Assembly: GCF_020819595.1 (NCBI RefSeq)
Contig: NZ_JAJHNP010000001.1
Span: 62,001 to 126,000, forward strand
DNA from: Streptomyces barringtoniae
GTDB lineage: Bacteria > Actinomycetota > Actinomycetes > Streptomycetales > Streptomycetaceae
Direction: 5' to 3'
DNA: 64,000 nt
Within the stretch, counting starts at the first letter, position 1. Every line of letters starts with the position of its first letter. Made by a program: the position numbers and the translations under genes. Below are positions 32,555-40,560 of this stretch, piece by piece. The notes beneath the pieces were generated by a model. It did not search any database. It was not told where the DNA came from and worked only from the letters and a program-made list of their open reading frames with translations.

Positions 32555-33361
32555 TCAGCCCACCGCACCGGCGAAGTGAGCGGTCACCAACCCCCGCACC
32601 ACATCCACGTCCCCGGCGATCAGCGCGTCCAGCAGGGCCATATGCTCGGCCGCGTCCGCCACCAGACAGGCCCGGCCGCGCCGGACCGGTGGCCACTGCG
32701 AGCGCCGGTGCAGATCGGACGCGATGCCGACCAGTTGCTCGTTGCCCGCCAGGGCGAGCAGGGCGCGGTGGAAGGCACGGTCGGACTCACCGTACGTCGC
32801 CGGGCAGCCGGAGGCCGCCGCGCGCACCGTCTCCTCCGCGAGCGGACGCAGCTCGGCCCACCGCTCGCGCGGCACGGTCCGGGCCAGCCGCAGCAGCACC
32901 GGCACCTCGATGAGCGCCCGCACCTCCGCCAGCTCGGCCAGTTCCCGCGCCCCCCGCTCGACCACCCGGAACCCCCGGTTGGGCACGACCTCGACCGCGC
33001 CCTCCAGGGCGAGCTGCTGCATGGCCTCCCGCACGGGCGTGGCCGAGACGCCGAACCGCTCGCCGAGCACCGGCGCCGAGTAGACCTCGCCCGGCTTCAG
33101 CTCCCCGGTCACCAGCGCCGTGCGCAGCGCGTCCAGGATCTGCCCGCGCACCGAGGAACGCTGCACCGCCGGGCGCGGCTGCGGAATCGGCCGCTCACTG
33201 TGCGTGTGCTCCCCCCGCGCGGCGGGCACGGCGGTGTCCCGCTCACGGAAGCCGTCGGGGGCATCCGCCCCGCGCGGCTGCGGGGGCACCCGGGGGCCTC
33301 CGGGCGGCGTCCCGCGCTCCGGTGTCCCCGCCCCGGCGGAGGCCTGCGCGGTCTGCTTCAC
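32555..33361 (-). CDS. GntR-family (FadR/FCD-type) transcriptional regulator
   Basis: A 268-residue regulator. A disordered N-terminal extension of about 70 residues precedes the winged helix-turn-helix (SVRGQILDALRTALVTGELKPG, then LGERFGVSATPVREAM). A C-terminal FCD ligand domain follows with E..R and H residues used for metal or carboxylate binding (LAELAEVRALIE, ESDRAFHRALLA). The GTG at 33361 is chosen because CAGGAGGGCCCC lies just upstream. An ATG 12 codons earlier has no ribosome site and abuts a TTGACG promoter-like box. The target is unknown. Confidence 0.86.
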   Translation of the reverse strand: MKQTAQASAGAGTPERGTPPGGPRVPPQPRGADAPDGFRERDTAVPAARGEHTHSERPIPQPRPAVQRSSVRGQILDALRTALVTGELKPGEVYSAPVLGERFGVSATPVREAMQQLALEGAVEVVPNRGFRVVERGARELAELAEVRALIEVPVLLRLARTVPRERWAELRPLAEETVRAAASGCPATYGESDRAFHRALLALAGNEQLVGIASDLHRRSQWPPVRRGRACLVADAAEHMALLDALIAGDVDVVRGLVTAHFAGAVG

Positions 33362-33789
33362 GGGGCCCTCCTGGCGGCTTGTCGGCACTTGGGTCATTAA
33401 CGGCAGGTTGTCGCTTGTCCGTCAAGCACCATAGGCGCCCGAGGCGCCAGTTCAAATTCGCACAGAATTGATAAGGTTAGCCTTACCTATCCGAGTCGGC
33501 CGGGTCGGCGATCGTCGACGGAGGGACACCGGCCCGGGCCCGCTGGGATCATCGGACAGATGGTTCACAACTCCCCCACGCGCCACGGGAAGTTCCCCGG
33601 GAACCGCCCGTGCGGGTAGTCTTATTCGAACTCAGCTCCCGCCCCTCAAGCGGCAGTTCGAGCAGAACGCCGTCCTGGGCATCCCCTTGCACTTCCTTGG
33701 CGGCCTCTTGCCCCGAAACCCCCTGAGGGCCCTCGGGAGTGGGCCACTATGGCGGGCGTTACGCCCTATCCCAATGCAAGGGACCCCTG
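33362..33789. other. Intergenic region with an iron-box-like site and a 13-bp palindrome
   Basis: About 430 bases without a convincing gene, between the divergent GntR and DUF2637 genes. It holds an iron-box-like site (33472-33490), the palindrome GTTCCC-C-GGGAAC (33592-33604), and a TTGACG element on the minus strand near 33420 likely to serve the GntR gene. Confidence 0.5.
33472..33490. promoter_or_regulatory. Iron-box-like site (DmdR/IdeR type)
   Basis: TAAGGTTAGCCTTACCTAT matches the actinobacterial iron box TWAGGTTAGSCTWACCTWA at 18 of 19 positions. It lies 111 bases from the GntR start and 300 from the DUF2637 start. No siderophore gene is in view. Confidence 0.7.
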
Positions 33790-34839
33790 ATGAGACTGAC
33801 CGACATATCGCTGAACTGGCTCCTTCCGGGCGCCGTACTGCTCCTGGGAATGCTGGCGGCGGTGGCGGTGCTCGCGCGCGGCAAGCGCTCCTCCGGGGAG
33901 AACGCGAGCGCGGACGACTCCTGGGAGCGCAGCGAGGAGCGCCGCAGACGCAAGGAGGCCATCTACGGCACGGCCTCCTACGTGCTCCTGTTCTGCTGTG
34001 CGGCGGTCGCGGCCGCCCTGTCCTTCCACGGCCTCGTCGGCTTCGGCGAGCAGAACCTGGGGCTGACCGACGGCTGGCAGTACCTGGTGCCGTTCGGCCT
34101 GGACGGCGCCGCGATGTTCTGCTCCGTCCTCGCGGTGCGCGAGGCCAGCCACGGTGACGCGGCCCTCGGCTCCCGGATCCTGGTGTGGATGTTCGCCGCG
34201 GCGGCGGCCTGGTTCAACTGGGTGCACGCGCCCCGGGGCGCCGGCCACGCGGGCGCGCCGCAGTTCTTCTCCGGTATGTCGCTGTCGGCGGCCGTCCTGT
34301 TCGACCGAGCGCTGAAGCAGACCCGCCGGGCCGCGCTGCGCGAGCAGGGCCTGGTGCCGCGTCCGCTGCCGCAGATCCGCATCGTGCGCTGGCTGCGCGC
34401 CCCCCGCGAGACCTACAGGGCCTGGTCGCTGATGCTCCTGGAGGGCGTGCGCAGCCTGGACGAGGCGGTCGAGGAGGTCCGCGACGACAGGCGCCAGAAG
34501 GAGGAGACGCGGCAGCGCCGGCGCGAGCAGCAGCGGATGGAGCGCGCCCAGCTGAAGGCCATCAGCCGGGGCCACCGCGGCTTCGTCAGCCGGGGCGGTC
34601 GGCAGGTCGAGGTGGAGGTGCAGGCCGTGGAGCGCGGCCCCGCCCAGGCGACCGCGGAGCCTGCCATATCGACCGCGGAACAGCTGCCCGTACGCGCCCG
34701 TCCCTCCCTGCAGCCGGTCCGCAGCGGGTCCGCTGAGCAGGTGACCGTCGACCTCACCGCCGAGGACGACACCATGGCCCTGCCGCGGCTCGACTCCCTG
34801 GAGCGCAAGCTGAAGGACCTGGAGCAGCAGTTCGGCTAG
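33790..34839 (+). CDS. DUF2637 membrane protein
   Basis: A 349-residue protein with one N-terminal helix (about residues 8-29) and a cluster of three or four more between about 60 and 165 (ASYVLLFCCAAVAAALSF, YLVPFGLDGAAMFCSVLA, LVWMFAAAAAWFNWVHA). A long, highly charged cytoplasmic tail follows with a coiled-coil-like stretch rich in Arg, Glu and Gln (RRQKEETRQRRREQQRMERAQ). This matches DUF2637 proteins, conserved in streptomycetes and resembling plasmid-spread (Spd-like) membrane proteins. The function is unknown. The ATG at 33790 follows AAGGGACC. A very strong terminator follows. Confidence 0.85.
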   Translation: MRLTDISLNWLLPGAVLLLGMLAAVAVLARGKRSSGENASADDSWERSEERRRRKEAIYGTASYVLLFCCAAVAAALSFHGLVGFGEQNLGLTDGWQYLVPFGLDGAAMFCSVLAVREASHGDAALGSRILVWMFAAAAAWFNWVHAPRGAGHAGAPQFFSGMSLSAAVLFDRALKQTRRAALREQGLVPRPLPQIRIVRWLRAPRETYRAWSLMLLEGVRSLDEAVEEVRDDRRQKEETRQRRREQQRMERAQLKAISRGHRGFVSRGGRQVEVEVQAVERGPAQATAEPAISTAEQLPVRARPSLQPVRSGSAEQVTVDLTAEDDTMALPRLDSLERKLKDLEQQFG

Positions 34840-34854
34840 GACCGCCGCTCATCC

Positions 34855-34895
34855 CGGGCCGGGGGCGTGACCGCACGGGTCACGCCCCCGGCCCG
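34855..34895. terminator. Perfect 18-bp hairpin terminator between convergent genes
   Basis: The arm CGGGCCGGGGGCGTGACC pairs fully with its complement around the loop GCACG, starting 16 bases after the DUF2637 stop. It lies between convergent genes and can serve both. Confidence 0.85.
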
Positions 34896-35016
34896 TGTCC
34901 CGCCCGTCCGTTTCCACCTTCCGTTTCCCACCCTGTGCCCCCCGCCGGTGCCGCGCCCCGTCCCGGGCCGGCAGCTAACCCGCACCCGCCCTGTGAGCCC
35001 GCCTCGCCGCGAAGCG

Positions 35017-35490
35017 TCACGCGGCCTCGGCGCCCAGTTCGAACCACACCGACTTGCCCACCCCGTGCGGGCGCACACCCCAGGCGTCCGCGAGGGACTG
35101 CACCAGCATCAGCCCCCGCCCATGGGTGTCGTCCTCCGAGTCCGGGCCTCTCGGCTCCGGTCTGCGGCCCACGAAGTCCCGTACCTCCACGCGCAGCCCG
35201 CCCGGCTCCACGACCGCCGTGAGGACCGCGTCGTCGTCGGTGTGGACGAGCGCGTTGGTGACCAGTTCGCTGGTGAGCAGTTCGGCGATCTCCGAACGGC
35301 CCGGTTTCCCCCAGTGCCGCAGCAGTTCGCGCAACTCCCGGCGGGCCTCGGGCACCGCCTTGAGATCCGCCCGCCCCAGCCTGCGCCGGAGCCGGTGCAC
35401 ACGTCCTGTGATGGTGTCGGCCTCTTCCCCCGTCGCCGCCGAGGAGTCCCCGACGACCGCGGGACCGCCCCCTCGTGCCTGACTCTTCAT
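35017..35490 (-). CDS. Anti-sigma-factor-type ATP-binding protein (HATPase_c_2)
   Basis: A 157-residue single-domain GHKL ATPase of the SpoIIAB/RsbW type. The N box is ELLTSELVTNALVHT and the G boxes include RDFVGRRP and THGRGLMLVQSLAD. Such proteins in Streptomyces act as serine kinases or anti-sigma factors towards anti-anti-sigma partners, or as orphan regulators. The N-terminal 35 residues are unrelated linker. No sigma or STAS gene adjoins it, so the partner is unknown. The start is the ATG at 35490 with a weak GGGGG site. Confidence 0.85.
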   Translation of the reverse strand: MKSQARGGGPAVVGDSSAATGEEADTITGRVHRLRRRLGRADLKAVPEARRELRELLRHWGKPGRSEIAELLTSELVTNALVHTDDDAVLTAVVEPGGLRVEVRDFVGRRPEPRGPDSEDDTHGRGLMLVQSLADAWGVRPHGVGKSVWFELGAEAA

Positions 35491-35863
35491 GACCCCCGCC
35501 CGCACGCCGCTGGACCCTGCCCCTCCTGGTCGAACACGTTCACGGGGGATGCTTGCCCAGCACGCACACAGGCAGTCATCACGCATGCCCGATGACCGGC
35601 GGTTCGGCCACGCCCGCACGACGCCCGCGCCGGCCGCCGGGCCGCGCCGCACCCCGGTGACCGGCTCCCCGCAGGGCCCTGGGCGCCACGGACGCCCCGG
35701 GACGGCAAGGCAGATGCGCCCGGCACCGGCCGTCGGCACGCCGTCACACGCCGTGAAAGTGGCCGAAATCCATTCCCTGCTGTCCCCCTGGGGGCACGGC
35801 ACGTTGCGCGGTTCGAGCGGGCCATCTGGAGCATGCGCCCCACGCCGCCGTCCAGCACGCTCC
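35491..35863. other. Non-coding stretch between the ATPase gene and the pyruvate oxidase remnant
   Basis: About 370 bases. I see no supported gene. It contains GAACACGTTC (near 35535) and CCCCC-T-GGGGGCACGGCACG (near 35799), the latter resembling a degraded end of the dispersed repeat. Confidence 0.35.
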
Positions 35864-36316
35864 TGCGTTGGGGTCGGTGACGAGGTCCACCAGGGCCGGA
35901 CCTTGTGCCGGAAGGCGTCCTTGAGTGCGCCGGCGAGCTGCTCGGGCTTCTCCACCCGCATCCCGTAGGCACCGCAGGCGCGGGCGACGGCGGCGAAGTC
36001 GGGGTTGGTGTTGGTGGTGCCGTAGGAGGGCAGCCCGGAGACCGGCATCTCCGGCTCGGAAGCAGCCGAGGCCGATCGCGCTCGACGGGATGTGGGAGGC
36101 GAGCGCGAGCACCGGGGCCATGGAGCGGTGCGCGTCGTACAGTCCGTTGACCAGGTGCAGGTTGCCCGGGCCGCAGGAGCCGGCGCAGGCCGCCGGCTTC
36201 CCGGTGATCTGCGCCTCCGCGCCGGCCGCGAAGGCGGCGGTCGCCTCGTGGCGTACGTGGATCCAGTCGATGGCGGCGTTGCGGCGGACGGCGCCGACCA
36301 GGTTCTGTTTCGCCAT
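35864..36316 (-). pseudogene. Remnant of a pyruvate dehydrogenase (cytochrome)/pyruvate oxidase-type ThDP enzyme gene
   Basis: Fragments of a PoxB-like thiamine-diphosphate enzyme lie in two frames. The start MAKQNLV jumps to [17 protein letters not shown] (an internal deletion). It continues through [24 protein letters not shown] and [14 protein letters not shown], up to about 36050. The frame then changes to [26 protein letters not shown] (about 36060-35905). It changes again to [13 protein letters not shown], the normal C-terminal element. Most of the roughly 580-residue enzyme is missing, including the central and ThDP-binding domains, so it cannot be functional. Confidence 0.85.
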
Positions 36317-36343
36317 GCACCCATGGATGCAGAGGGGAAACGG

Positions 36344-38263
36344 CTACGCCTCCCACACGGCCGCCGCCGTACGGTCGTCGGCGTAACCCTTCACCCGCAC
36401 CTGGGCGTCGGCGAGGAACGCGGCGAGCCCGGGCGGGGTGCGGCCGGACCAGCGGCGGGCCAGGTAGGCGCAGAGCGCGGCCTCGCCGCGCAGCGGATCG
36501 GCCAGGCCCGCGGTGCACATCACCAGGGCATCACCCGGGCGGGCGACCGAGGCACGGAACCGGAACGGCTCGCGGGGCGGCTCGGGCGCCGGTTCGTACG
36601 GACTCGGCGGGGTCGGGATGCCGAAGTCCATGGTGAGCCGGTCGCCCTCGGGGGTCTCGGCAAACGTTTTCGCCGGGGAGCCGAAACCGCCGGCCGAGCG
36701 GTCCGCGGTGTCGGCGGGCGACACCTGCGGCTCGATGTCCTGCCACGCGCCGTCCCGCAACCGGAACAGGCCACCGTCACCGACGCCGAAGAACACGCGC
36801 GTACGGCAGTCGGGATCGGCGGGCACCAGCAGACAGCGCAGGCTCGCCGCGTACTCCTCCGGGTCGACGCCCCGTTCGGCGGCGCTCGCGCGGAGCATGC
36901 CGAGGCTGCGGTCGGTCAGCCGGTGCAGCCCCGACTTCAGGTCGCCGCGCCGGGCCGCCCGGATGTCCTCCACCAGCCGGTGACGACTGCGGCCCACGGC
37001 CCGCCCGATCCACCGGCACGCCTCGGCCGCCGCCAGGTGCGCGCCCGGTGTGCCCCGCACTCCGGTCGCCATCGCGACGAGCACCAGCGCCTGCTCCCCC
37101 GTCCCGAACCGGGCGGTGAGCAGCGAGTCCCGGCGCGGCTCACCCCGGTACCGCGCCGAGTCCCCGCGCATCGACACCGCCCGCAGCGTGCACGCCCCGT
37201 ACCGGGCACCGTCCAGCACCGTGTCCGCGACCAACTCCCCGAGCCCGTCCGGATCGGCGGCCGGCAGCGCGGTGGGCTCGGGGTCGTAGGTGGGCGGACC
37301 GGAGCCGACGTAGTCGACGGCGGAGGGGGATGCGGGCACAGGTGAGACGGCGGCAGCCTCGCCGGACCGCCCGCCGGTGACCGCCGTGACCGACGTGGCG
37401 GCATGCCCCTCCGGGAACTGCGGGGCGGGGGGTGCCGGTGGCAGCTGCGGATCGGGGAGCGGCGCGGGGGGCGAGGGGACCTGCGGGTCTGTGGGCGCCA
37501 CGGGTGACCATGGGTCCTGCGCCGAGCGATCTTCGAGCGGCGCGGAAGGCGAGGTGGGTGCTGACGGGGCCAGCGGATCAGCGGCCGCGCCGGGCACCGG
37601 CCGGGGCTGCGGATCAGAGGGCGATACAGAGGGCGGCGGGAGCTGCGGATCGGCGGGCGCGAGCGGTGACCCTGGGTCCTGCGCCGAGCGATCTTCGAGC
37701 GGCGCGGAAGGCGAGGTGGCGCGCGGTGGGGACTGGTCCGGGTGGAGGGGTGGCGGTGCCGTCGACACGGAGGGGTCGGGGGGTAGTTGTGGGTCGGTCG
37801 GTGCCGACGGTGTCGGGGTCGGTTGGGCGAGGCCGGCGGACGGGGGCGACGTCGACGGGGTCGGGGGTGCGGCCGGGGGAGGCTCCCAGGGGGAGCGAGG
37901 GGCCGCCGGGGTGACGGGCGGCGGGGCCGCGGAGTCCTGGGCCGCGCGTTGCGTCGGCAGCGACGGTGCCCCGGGGTCCTGGGCCGCGCGTTGCGGCGGT
38001 ACCGCGGGGTCCCGGGGCTCCGTTGTGCCTGCGGCCCCGGCACCTCGTACCCCGCCGGTGTCGTCTCCGCGCGCCTCGCCGTCGGCTTTCCCCCGGCCCG
38101 GTGCCCTGATCGGCAGGTCGGTCACCGTGTACTTCGCGGAGGCGAAGCGGTCGTCCAGGGAATCGGGCGCGGGCGCAGGGCCCGTGTCCTCGGCGGAGTC
38201 GTCGTACAGCTGTCCCCACCAGTCGTCCTCGGAACGGGCGGGCCTTCCCCCCTGCTGGCTCAT
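36344..38263 (-). CDS. Proline-rich protein with a degenerate PP2C phosphatase-like domain
   Basis: A 639-residue protein. Residues from about 60 to 340 are a Pro/Ala/Ser-rich, repetitive, presumably disordered region; a 54-residue period includes PSAPLEDRSAQDP twice. The C-terminal 290 residues resemble PP2C/SpoIIE-type phosphatases: RGDSARYRGEPRRDSLL, then VGDGGLFRL and the final YADDRTAAAVW. The key DGMGG metal motif is replaced by MATGVRG, so a metal-ligand Asp is missing and activity is doubtful. It may be a phosphoprotein-binding pseudophosphatase. The start is the ATG at 38263, matching a conserved-looking acidic N-terminus (SEDDWWGQLYDD). Confidence 0.75.
   Translation of the reverse strand: MSQQGGRPARSEDDWWGQLYDDSAEDTGPAPAPDSLDDRFASAKYTVTDLPIRAPGRGKADGEARGDDTGGVRGAGAAGTTEPRDPAVPPQRAAQDPGAPSLPTQRAAQDSAAPPPVTPAAPRSPWEPPPAAPPTPSTSPPSAGLAQPTPTPSAPTDPQLPPDPSVSTAPPPLHPDQSPPRATSPSAPLEDRSAQDPGSPLAPADPQLPPPSVSPSDPQPRPVPGAAADPLAPSAPTSPSAPLEDRSAQDPWSPVAPTDPQVPSPPAPLPDPQLPPAPPAPQFPEGHAATSVTAVTGGRSGEAAAVSPVPASPSAVDYVGSGPPTYDPEPTALPAADPDGLGELVADTVLDGARYGACTLRAVSMRGDSARYRGEPRRDSLLTARFGTGEQALVLVAMATGVRGTPGAHLAAAEACRWIGRAVGRSRHRLVEDIRAARRGDLKSGLHRLTDRSLGMLRASAAERGVDPEEYAASLRCLLVPADPDCRTRVFFGVGDGGLFRLRDGAWQDIEPQVSPADTADRSAGGFGSPAKTFAETPEGDRLTMDFGIPTPPSPYEPAPEPPREPFRFRASVARPGDALVMCTAGLADPLRGEAALCAYLARRWSGRTPPGLAAFLADAQVRVKGYADDRTAAAVWEA
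37502..37720 (-). repeat. Direct repeat of about 55 bp within the proline-rich gene
   Basis: 37502-37558 and 37664-37720 are almost identical and exactly 162 bases (54 codons) apart. A shorter repeat, CCTGGGCCGCGCGTTGCG, recurs at about 37938 and 37979. The identity at wobble positions indicates recent duplication. Confidence 0.8.
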
Positions 38264-38388
38264 GCCCCTGATTGTCCACCGCACGGGCCGTATGAAAACG
38301 GAGCATCGGGAAATTCCGGCGGACGCGGCCCCGTCGAACGGCGTGTCGGGTGAGGGAGTGAACAGCCGTACGAGAGGCGGAAGATGGC

Positions 38389-38428
38389 CGCCGGGCGGCC
38401 CCACCCCCCACGGGAGGACCGCCCGGCG
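38389..38428. promoter_or_regulatory. 10-bp perfect inverted repeat in the divergent region
   Basis: CGCCGGGCGG, 20 bases, CCGCCCGGCG, about 130 bases upstream of the PP2C-like gene. Its role is unknown. Confidence 0.35.
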
Positions 38429-38722
38429 ACGTCCCAAGTGGCCCGGCCCCGGATCCCCTTCGCGTGGCTCGCACACGTCCGGGCCCGGGCCACGGTCGGG
38501 GCGACCGGGCCGCGACAGGGCACCGGGCGGATGACCGGATTGTGGCTTGGTTTCCTGGGACGCGGCTGTGAATCGAGCGCACGGCCCGCGCCCCACGGTG
38601 CTGCCACCTTGGCAGACCCGCCTCCGGTACGGCGATGATGTTCCGCGGCGGGTTTGCGCCGTGGCCGGTTTCCGCCAGGCCGGGCCCGCCCCTCGTGACG
38701 GCTTGGTGGTGGCGGGTTCCCG

Positions 38723-38739
38723 GGCCTGGATTCCAGGCC
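38723..38739. promoter_or_regulatory. 17-bp palindrome upstream of the TrmB/LuxR regulator
   Basis: GGCCTGGA, T, TCCAGGCC: perfect, 25 bases before the start codon, overlapping the likely promoter or leader. Candidate autoregulatory operator. Confidence 0.55.
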
Positions 38740-38764
38740 TGTTCCAGAGGAGGGGCGTGGGTGG

Positions 38765-39745
38765 ATGCTGGCGGCGATTGGGCTGGACGACACGCACGAG
38801 GCGGCGTACCGGGCGCTGGTGTCCGTGGGCGCGGCCGACGTGACCGATCTGGCGCGGCGCCTGACGCTGTCCGAGCCGGACGCCGAGCGGGCACTGCGCC
38901 GTCTGGAGCGGCAGGGGCTCGCCGCGCAGTCCCCGGCCCGGCCGGGCCGCTGGGTGGCGGCCCCGCCCGGGGTGGCGCTGGGGGCGCTGCTCACCCAGCA
39001 GCGGCACGAACTGGAGAAGGCGGAGCTCGCGGCGGCGCTGCTCGCCGAGGAGTACCGGGCGGCGGCGGCCGAACCGGCGGTGCACGACCTGGTGGAGGTG
39101 GTGACCGGTGCCTCGGCGGTCGCCCAGCGCTTCCTGCAACTGCAGCTCGGGGCGGCCGAGGAGGTGTGCGCGCTGGTGACCGGCAATCCGGTGGTCGTGT
39201 CCGGACTGGAGAACGAGGCGGAGGCGCAGGCGGCCGGACGCGGGGTGCGCTACCGGGTGGTGGTGGAGCGCGCGGTGCTGGAGCTGCCGCACGGGCTGAC
39301 CGAGCTGACGGCGGCGCTGGGCCGGGACGAGCGGGTGCGGGCGGTGGACCGGGTGCCGACGAAGCTGGTGATCGCGGACCGTTCGCTCGCGATGGTGCCG
39401 CTGACCTCGCGTACGGCGGAGCCGGCCGCGCTGGTGGTGCACGCCAGCGGGCTGCTGGAGCTGCTGGCCGGGCTGTTCGAGTCGGTGTGGCGGGAGGCGC
39501 TGCCGCTGAGCCTGGGCGCCTCGGGGATGGTCGAGGAGTTGCCGGACGGCCCCGACGCCACCGATCTGGAGGTGCTGTCGCTGCTGCTGGCCGGGCTGAC
39601 CGACGCGAGCGTGGCCAAGCAGCTCGACCTGGGCCTGAGGACCGTGCAGCGCCGGGTGCGGCGGCTGATGGAGCTGGCCGGGGTGACGACCCGGCTGCAG
39701 CTGGGCTGGCACGCGTACGAGCGGGGCTGGGTCACGCGCTCCTAG
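38765..39745 (+). CDS. TrmB-like/LuxR-type transcriptional regulator
   Basis: A 326-residue regulator with a DNA-binding domain at each end. The N-terminal TrmB/HTH region (AAYRALVSVGAADVTDLARRL, SEPDAERALRRLERQGL) is followed by a middle region with HTGLxE-like LPHGLTELTAALG. The C-terminal LuxR helix-turn-helix (DATDLEVLSLLLAGLTDASVA, LRTVQRRVRRLMELAG) completes it. This architecture is common in streptomycetes and mostly uncharacterised. The ATG follows GAGGAGGGG. A palindrome sits just upstream. Confidence 0.85.
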   Translation: MLAAIGLDDTHEAAYRALVSVGAADVTDLARRLTLSEPDAERALRRLERQGLAAQSPARPGRWVAAPPGVALGALLTQQRHELEKAELAAALLAEEYRAAAAEPAVHDLVEVVTGASAVAQRFLQLQLGAAEEVCALVTGNPVVVSGLENEAEAQAAGRGVRYRVVVERAVLELPHGLTELTAALGRDERVRAVDRVPTKLVIADRSLAMVPLTSRTAEPAALVVHASGLLELLAGLFESVWREALPLSLGASGMVEELPDGPDATDLEVLSLLLAGLTDASVAKQLDLGLRTVQRRVRRLMELAGVTTRLQLGWHAYERGWVTRS

Positions 39746-39760
39746 GCTCCGTCCGGCCCC

Positions 39761-40010
39761 TCACCACCAGCCGCCACCACCATCACCTGCCGCCACGCGC
39801 CGCCGTCCGCCGCCACCCGCCGTCACCTGCCGCCATCAGCCGCCACCAGCCGCCACGCGCCATCGTCCGCCGTCACCCGCCGTCGTCCGCCGCCACCCGC
39901 CGTCGCCTGCCGTCACCCGCCCTTGTCCGCCGTCACCGCCGTCGTCCGCCCTCTCCCGCCGTTCGTCCGCCCTCGGCCCCCCTCACCTGCCCCCGTCCGC
40001 CTTCTCCGGC
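39761..40010. repeat. Degenerate 10-bp tandem repeat array (CGYCRYCYGC-like)
   Basis: From about 39771 to 39930 the sequence falls into consecutive 10-mers such as CGCCACCAGC, CGTCACCCGC and CGTCGTCCGC. After a one-base phase slip it continues, more degenerate, to about 40010: roughly 25 units. It fills the gap between the TrmB/LuxR gene and the DUF456 gene. Confidence 0.85.
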
Positions 40011-40021
40011 ACTCTGGGCAG

Positions 40022-40504
40022 ATGGGAGTGTGGGAACTCCTGCTGGTCGGTGTGGTCGTCGCGCTCGGCCTGTGCGGAGTGCTGGTGCCCGGGGTGCCGG
40101 GGTCGTGGCTGGTGTGGGCCGCGGTGCTGTGGTGGGCGCTCACCGACCCGCGGCCCCTGAGCTGGGCCGTCCTGATGGGGGCCGGCGCGGTGCTGCTGCT
40201 GTCGCTGGCGGTCCGCACGGCGTTGCCCCCGCGCCGGCTCCGCCAGAGCGGCGCCACACCGCGGATGGCCGTGTACGCGGGCGCCGGGGCGTTCCTCGGC
40301 TTCGTGTTGCTGCCGGTGCTGGGCGCTGTGCCGGGCTTCGTGGCCGGCATCTATCTGTACGAGCGGCTGCGCCTGGGCCGGCACGGCGAGGCGATGGTCG
40401 CCCTCCGCACGACGATGCGCTCGGGCGGCTCCAGCGTCCTGGCGGAACTGTTCGCCTGCCTGCTGATCGCGGGGGCGTGGCTGGGGGCGGTGCTGTGGGG
40501 CTGA
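40022..40504 (+). CDS. DUF456 membrane protein
   Basis: A 160-residue protein with about four membrane helices: VWELLLVGVVVALGLCGVLV, WLVWAAVLWWALTD, MAVYAGAGAFLGFVLLPVL and VLAELFACLLIAGAWLGAVL. A Gly/Pro-rich GVLVPGVPGSWLVW motif and GAVPGFVAGIYLYE are typical of DUF456. The function is unknown. The ATG at 40022 has GGGCAG just upstream, with the 10-bp tandem array occupying the would-be promoter region. Confidence 0.82.
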   Translation: MGVWELLLVGVVVALGLCGVLVPGVPGSWLVWAAVLWWALTDPRPLSWAVLMGAGAVLLLSLAVRTALPPRRLRQSGATPRMAVYAGAGAFLGFVLLPVLGAVPGFVAGIYLYERLRLGRHGEAMVALRTTMRSGGSSVLAELFACLLIAGAWLGAVLWG

Positions 40505-40560
40505 GCGATCGCCGGGCCATCTGCCCGTCATCGGCCACCGACCACCGACCACACCGGCAC

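Larger units (their letters stand above)
38264..38764. other. 500-base divergent region with two palindromes
   Basis: No supported gene. It holds the hairpin CGCCGGGCGG / CCGCCCGGCG (38389-38428) and the palindrome at 38723-38739. Promoters for the flanking divergent genes should lie here. Confidence 0.45.

Noticed and set aside
33440..33480. T-loop-like GTTCAAATT as part of a tRNA gene
   Set aside because: The flanking bases do not form a T stem, and no anticodon or acceptor stems can be built around it.
33739..33789. An earlier start for the DUF2637 protein
   Set aside because: The extension lacks a ribosome site, and the shorter start gives a normal hydrophobic N-terminus after AAGGGACC.
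39761..40010. A possible CRISPR array
   Set aside because: The units are 10 bp, degenerate and contiguous, with no unique spacers and no cas genes.
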